This document shows, one piece after another, positions 5,651 to 7,821 of a stretch of 7,821 bases of DNA (the stretch's first letter is position 1; the number at the start of each line of letters is the position of its first letter). The DNA is from an uncultured Opitutia bacterium (GTDB lineage: Bacteria > Verrucomicrobiota > Verrucomicrobiia > Opitutales > UBA953): the NCBI GenBank assembly GCA_903868455.1, contig CAIPVK010000042.1, positions 1 to 7,821 on the forward strand. Direction: 5' to 3'. The notes under the pieces were generated by a model that made no database searches, was not told where the DNA came from, and saw only the letters and a list, made by a program, of their open reading frames with translations. A program made the translations under genes and the position numbers.

Positions 5651-7821
5651 ATGCGCCGCCTCCTCCTGCTCGCGCTCCTGCTCTCGGGCTGCGTCGCCAC
5701 CCCCGAGGGCGAGGCGCCGCGCGCCTGGTTCGCGGAGGGACGCTGGTCGGGCCCCATCTGGATCCCGGAGGAGCCCGACTTCGAGGAGATGGTCGCCGCC
5801 GAGGAGCTCGCCGACTGGGCCGGTCGCGTCACCGGTGTCCGGCCGGAGGTCCGCCGCGAGTCCGGCGCGCCCGCCCGCGGCGGCATCGCGCTCGGCCGCA
5901 CGCGTCTCGCGGCTCGCGCCGATCTCGAACCGCCGGCGGGCGACGGCGACCGCGCGATCCGCCGGACCTGGGGTGACACGCTCGTCATCCTCGGCGATTC
6001 CCCCGTCGCCACCCGCATGGCCTGCGGCCGGCTTTGCGAGACCGCGCTCGGCATCACCTTCGCGCTCCCCGCCGAGGCCGGCGCGGATTTCGCGCCGCTC
6101 GCCGAGGTGACGTGGCCGAGGGACGAGACGTGGACGCCCGTCGTCGCCTGGCGCGCGGTCTCGGGCATGGACAACGCCCATGAGCTGGCCTGGGCCCGGC
6201 TTAACGGCTACGGCGCCCGCCCTCGCTGCACCCACGGCGTCCACACCGTCTTCACCCCCGAGCTCTTCGCGTCGCGCCCCGAGCTCTTCGGCGTCTCGGA
6301 GGGCCGCCCGCTCGCGCCCGTCCAGCGCGGTCGCTCTCCCAACCCGCGGCTCGACCATCCCGACGCGCCCGCGCTCGCCGCCGGGCAGGTCCGTCGCTGG
6401 CTGAAGTCGAACCCCTCCGAGTTGGCCGCCCCGCTCGGCATCAACGATTCGGTCGTCTACCCCGACGACCCCGCCGCCTGGCCGGGCCGCAAGGTCGTCG
6501 ACGGTCGTCCCGACCGATCGGATTATGTCTTCGGCTTCCTCAACCGCGTGGCGGCGGAGGACTGGAACCCCGACGGCGACCGCGCGATCGGAGCCCTGGC
6601 CTACCTCGACGCCCAGGCCCCGCCGTCCTTCCCCGTCCACCCCGACATCTTCCCCGCGGTCTGCGCCGACCGCATCCAATACGCCAACCCGGCCTACGCC
6701 GCCGAGGAAGCCGCGCGACTCGCCGCGTGGGGGCGCTCCGGCGTGCGACGTCTCGCCACCTGGGACTACGGGTTCGGAAGGGACGTCCCCTTCCCGCGCG
6801 TCCACCTCCCCGCCACCGTCGCCTCCATCCGCGCCGTCGCCGCCGCGGGCGTCGATTCGTGGTACGCCGAGGTCGACCCGCTCTGGATCTTCGACGCCCC
6901 CAAGCTCTGGGTGGGCGCCAAGCTGCTCGACGACCCATCGCGGGACGCCGACGAGTTGGAGCGCCGCTGGTTCGCCGCCGCCTACGGCCCGGCCGCCGAG
7001 CCGCTGCGCGAGCTCCACGCCGGCATCGCCGCCTGCTGGGAGCGCGCCTTCGCCGACCGCCTGCCGGGCCAATGGCTGCTCGGCTGGCGCGACGGCGCGT
7101 TCGTGCCGGAGGACACCGATGGTCTCCTCGGCGAGCGTGGAGACGCCTTGCTCGCCCGCGCCCGCGCCGTGCTCGAGGCCGCGCCGCGGGACGCTCGCCA
7201 TCGCCGCATGGGGCAGCGCCTCCGCCAGTTCGAGCTGGCCTGGGCCGCGGTCAAGGCGCAGGCCGCCCGCACCGCGCAGGCCCGCCTCGTGATCCGCTCG
7301 GGATGGGCCGCCACCCCGGCGTCGCTCGGCCCCATGCTGGCCGCCGAGCGCGAGCGCAACGCCGCCTTGGTCGCCTTCAATGCCGGCAAGTGGCCCGGCC
7401 AGGCCAACCTGCGGTGGGAGGATTTCGCCCAACCCAACCCCTGGCCGTTGCTCGCGACCGCCTCCGTCGACCTGCCCGCCGACGCGCCCGCGGCCGCCCG
7501 CGTGGCCAAGCTCGCCGCCGCGCGCCAACGTCGCGTCACCCCGGGTTCGGATGGCTTCGCCTTCCGCGGATTGCCCGCCTCCGACAGCGGCTGGCGCCTC
7601 TGGGCCGCTCCGCCCGGAGCCTTCGTCGCAACCTCCGCCCGCCTCGCCGCGATCGCCCCCCAAGGCACCCTGCGCCGGAGCTTCGAGGTCGCGCCCGGCG
7701 AGATCCTCCGCGTGCAGGTGACCGTCCAGGCCGAGCCTCGCGGCGGCAACGGCGCCAGCCTATCCGTCCGATTCCCCGGAGCCGCGCCGAAGACGCCGGT
7801 CAGCCGCGACGAGGCCCTGCA
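5651..7821 (+). CDS. DUF4838-domain lipoprotein, probably glycan-related (partial, open at right edge)
   Basis: From the ATG at 5651 the frame is open for 723 codons to the window edge. MRRLLLLALLLSGC is a short lipoprotein signal with lipobox LSGC and lipidated Cys14; the next residue is Val, not Asp, consistent with the outer membrane. Residues about 44-145 resemble the small alpha/beta domain that precedes many glycoside hydrolases: EELADWAGRVTG, GGIALGRT, then LVILGDSPVATRMACGRLCE. A DUF4838 domain (PF16126-like) follows at about 175-470, with THGVHTVF (194-201), a GIND segment with Asn265-Asp266, GVDSWYAE (400-407) and a FAAAYGPAAE (442-451) typical of its end. The last 120 residues look like a beta-sandwich (APGEILRVQVTVQA). 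DUF4838 proteins are common in Verrucomicrobiota and Planctomycetota; activity is unproven, so polysaccharide or glycosaminoglycan breakdown is inference. The gene is intact as far as seen; no clear ribosome site precedes it. Confidence 0.85.
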   Translation, partial: MRRLLLLALLLSGCVATPEGEAPRAWFAEGRWSGPIWIPEEPDFEEMVAAEELADWAGRVTGVRPEVRRESGAPARGGIALGRTRLAARADLEPPAGDGDRAIRRTWGDTLVILGDSPVATRMACGRLCETALGITFALPAEAGADFAPLAEVTWPRDETWTPVVAWRAVSGMDNAHELAWARLNGYGARPRCTHGVHTVFTPELFASRPELFGVSEGRPLAPVQRGRSPNPRLDHPDAPALAAGQVRRWLKSNPSELAAPLGINDSVVYPDDPAAWPGRKVVDGRPDRSDYVFGFLNRVAAEDWNPDGDRAIGALAYLDAQAPPSFPVHPDIFPAVCADRIQYANPAYAAEEAARLAAWGRSGVRRLATWDYGFGRDVPFPRVHLPATVASIRAVAAAGVDSWYAEVDPLWIFDAPKLWVGAKLLDDPSRDADELERRWFAAAYGPAAEPLRELHAGIAACWERAFADRLPGQWLLGWRDGAFVPEDTDGLLGERGDALLARARAVLEAAPRDARHRRMGQRLRQFELAWAAVKAQAARTAQARLVIRSGWAATPASLGPMLAAERERNAALVAFNAGKWPGQANLRWEDFAQPNPWPLLATASVDLPADAPAAARVAKLAAARQRRVTPGSDGFAFRGLPASDSGWRLWAAPPGAFVATSARLAAIAPQGTLRRSFEVAPGEILRVQVTVQAEPRGGNGASLSVRFPGAAPKTPVSRDEAL

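Noticed and set aside
4779..6110. Plus-strand open frame of about 440 codons across the PEP-CTERM gene and the divergent gap
   Set aside because: It runs through the signal peptide, the intergenic gap and an out-of-frame part of the lipoprotein gene, and has no domain signature.
5378..7663. Minus-strand open frame of about 760 codons antisense to the DUF4838 gene
   Set aside because: The translation is Gly/Arg/Glu-rich without motifs and overlaps the PEP-CTERM start as well. The plus frame from 5651 has a lipobox, hydrophobic core patterns and DUF4838 motifs.

Overview
The window is very GC-rich and tightly packed, with G or C at nearly every third codon position. A PEP-CTERM secreted protein, a DUF4838-type lipoprotein and an EpsN-like sugar aminotransferase together suggest a Gram-negative bacterium of the Planctomycetota-Verrucomicrobiota-Lentisphaerota group, most likely a verrucomicrobium such as a member of the Opitutales. 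This placement comes from gene content alone and is tentative.

Layout. Bases 1-104 (minus strand) are the first codons of a POT/PTR2-type peptide transporter that runs off the left edge. Bases 105-376 form a divergent intergenic region. It holds a paired CCCCGGGG palindrome, two oppositely oriented arrays of a 7-bp repeat (consensus TCTGGCG) that make an 18-bp perfect inverted repeat, and a candidate promoter and operator for the iron genes. Bases 377-2936 (plus) are a ferrous-iron uptake operon, feoA-feoB-small Cys-rich membrane protein, with both junctions overlapping as ATGA. After a short GC hairpin comes a DegT/EpsN-like PLP aminotransferase (2981-4108, plus). It overlaps tail-to-tail by 35 bp with a PEP-CTERM exported protein (4074-5531, minus). 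A 119-bp divergent gap then leads to a large lipoprotein with a DUF4838 domain (5651 to beyond 7821, plus), open at the right edge.

How the genes work together. FeoA, FeoB and the 51-residue Cys-rich protein form one Fe(II) import module, probably controlled by iron through the palindrome over the feoA start; this control is inferred. The aminotransferase (nucleotide-sugar amination), the PEP-CTERM protein (exosortase-sorted and often associated with exopolysaccharide) and the DUF4838 lipoprotein (probably glycan-related) all fit a surface-polysaccharide theme, but no glycosyltransferase or exosortase is visible here, so that link is inference.

I see no CRISPR array, insertion sequence, tRNA, rRNA or phage gene. 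The core genes belong to known families. The least explained element is the heptamer inverted-repeat structure at 172-307.
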